Positions 63,701 to 64,000 of a DNA stretch of 64,000 nucleotides are shown here, piece after piece. The DNA is from Petrosia ficiformis. Its lineage: Eukaryota; Porifera; Demospongiae; Haplosclerida; Petrosiidae. The DNA lies in contig OX345647.1 in NCBI GenBank assembly GCA_947044365.1, positions 745,001-809,000 of the forward strand. The letters are read 5' to 3'. Position numbers and translations under genes: made by a program. The notes below the pieces were generated by a model that had not been told where the DNA came from, searched no databases, and saw nothing but the letters and a program-made list of their open reading frames with translations. Numbering within the stretch: the stretch's first letter is position 1; each line of letters begins with the position of its first letter.

Positions 63701-64000
63701 CCACACAAATTATTCAACCTGATACACACATCCATTCTTTATCTGTTGGCCAGTTCTAATTCACAATATCATTTTTTCAACTCACCAGCAGAGAGAGTGG
63801 TAACATTATTACCACTATCAAACTCAATGTTACCAGTACCAAATAATCCAATGAATTGTGTGATTTCGCAATAACTACCAGGATTAATACCACTGAATAC
63901 AAGTGGTGATGAAATAGAGATCTTTTGCATAAAATCATCAAATGATACCTCACATAGTTTACGACACCGACGTGATGCAATGTAACCATTAGAAGGGATT
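60766..64000 (-). CDS. Receptor E (partial): FN3 domains, TM, tail with two YEEI motifs; 5' end outside window
   Basis: Exons in translation order: 63786 to beyond 64000 (Cys-FN3, cut by the window edge), 63082-63375, 62732-63025, 62382-62675 (three 98-aa FN3 modules at 350-bp spacing), 62044-62325 (FN3), 61703-61990 (FN3, EVKRQVDSGS), 61585-61644 (Ser/Thr stalk), 61328-61484 (TM), 61208-61270, 61068-61139, 60918-61004, 60766-60871. All are open with matching phases. The ectodomain matches receptors A-D, but TM and tail are unrelated: TAYGVV, EAYGMF, two exons each starting TYEEIDI and containing DTPVN, and YETVQN at the end. YEEI is the classic Src-family SH2 ligand and TxYxxV fits an ITSM. 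It probably signals through tyrosine phosphorylation (inference). Confidence 0.83.

Noticed and set aside
1..64000. tRNA, rRNA or other structured RNA genes
   Set aside because: No A/B-box cloverleaf or rRNA-like segment could be recognised by eye; a covariance-model scan was not possible.

Overview
The window looks like nuclear DNA of an early-branching animal, most likely a demosponge (Amphimedon-like). This is inference from gene content and style: AT-rich DNA, many introns of about 50-80 bp, very short intergenic gaps, abundant micro- and minisatellites inside introns, and animal families (two-domain receptor tyrosine phosphatase, KDM4 demethylase with JmjN/JmjC/PHD/Tudor, RNF170, eIF2B-gamma) beside a tandem Ig/FN3 receptor family. 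No bacterial or viral gene was seen.

Left third (1-17.6 kb), single-copy genes packed tightly: the 3' part of a receptor-type tyrosine phosphatase (+, ends 4871); RNF170 (-, 5366-6847); EIF2B3 (+, 6900-10377), whose start codon lies 52 bp from that of RNF170; and a KDM4-type histone demethylase (-, 10549-17622), convergent with EIF2B3 with 171 bp between stop codons. Exon phases reconstructed by eye give complete frames of 254, 440 and 806 codons for RNF170, EIF2B3 and KDM4.

Right two thirds (18.8-64 kb), a minus-strand tandem cluster of paralogous type I membrane proteins: signal peptide, two Ig-like domains, a variable number of FN3 domains, one TM helix, and a short tail with YxxI/L/V motifs. 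Copies are A (18857-23893, intact, 1077 aa), B (25013-33097, intact, 1759 aa), C2 (39030-42925, with a stop codon), C (44089-50072, scrambled in the middle), D (54389-59646, frameshifts and a lost splice donor) and E (60766 to beyond the window, with a different TM and tail). One exon (a 98-aa FN3 domain, phase 1-1) plus a 56-bp intron forms a 350-bp module. It is present ten times head to tail in B, partly as a 700-bp higher-order repeat.

Other broken material lies between the receptors: a 5'-truncated receptor phosphatase (34100-37260), a duplicated Ig fragment (37903-38427), two copies of a rearranged block containing an inverted receptor piece (38.4-39.0 kb and 45.6-46.25 kb), four decayed copies of the 3' exons of succinyl-CoA:3-ketoacid CoA transferase, and a frameshifted 3' end of transportin.

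The cluster has the layout of a fast-evolving surface-receptor locus: tandem paralogs, decaying copies, domain-number variation, hypervariable exon arrays, and tails suited to tyrosine phosphorylation. A role in self/non-self or immune recognition is a hypothesis only; nothing in the sequence shows the ligand.
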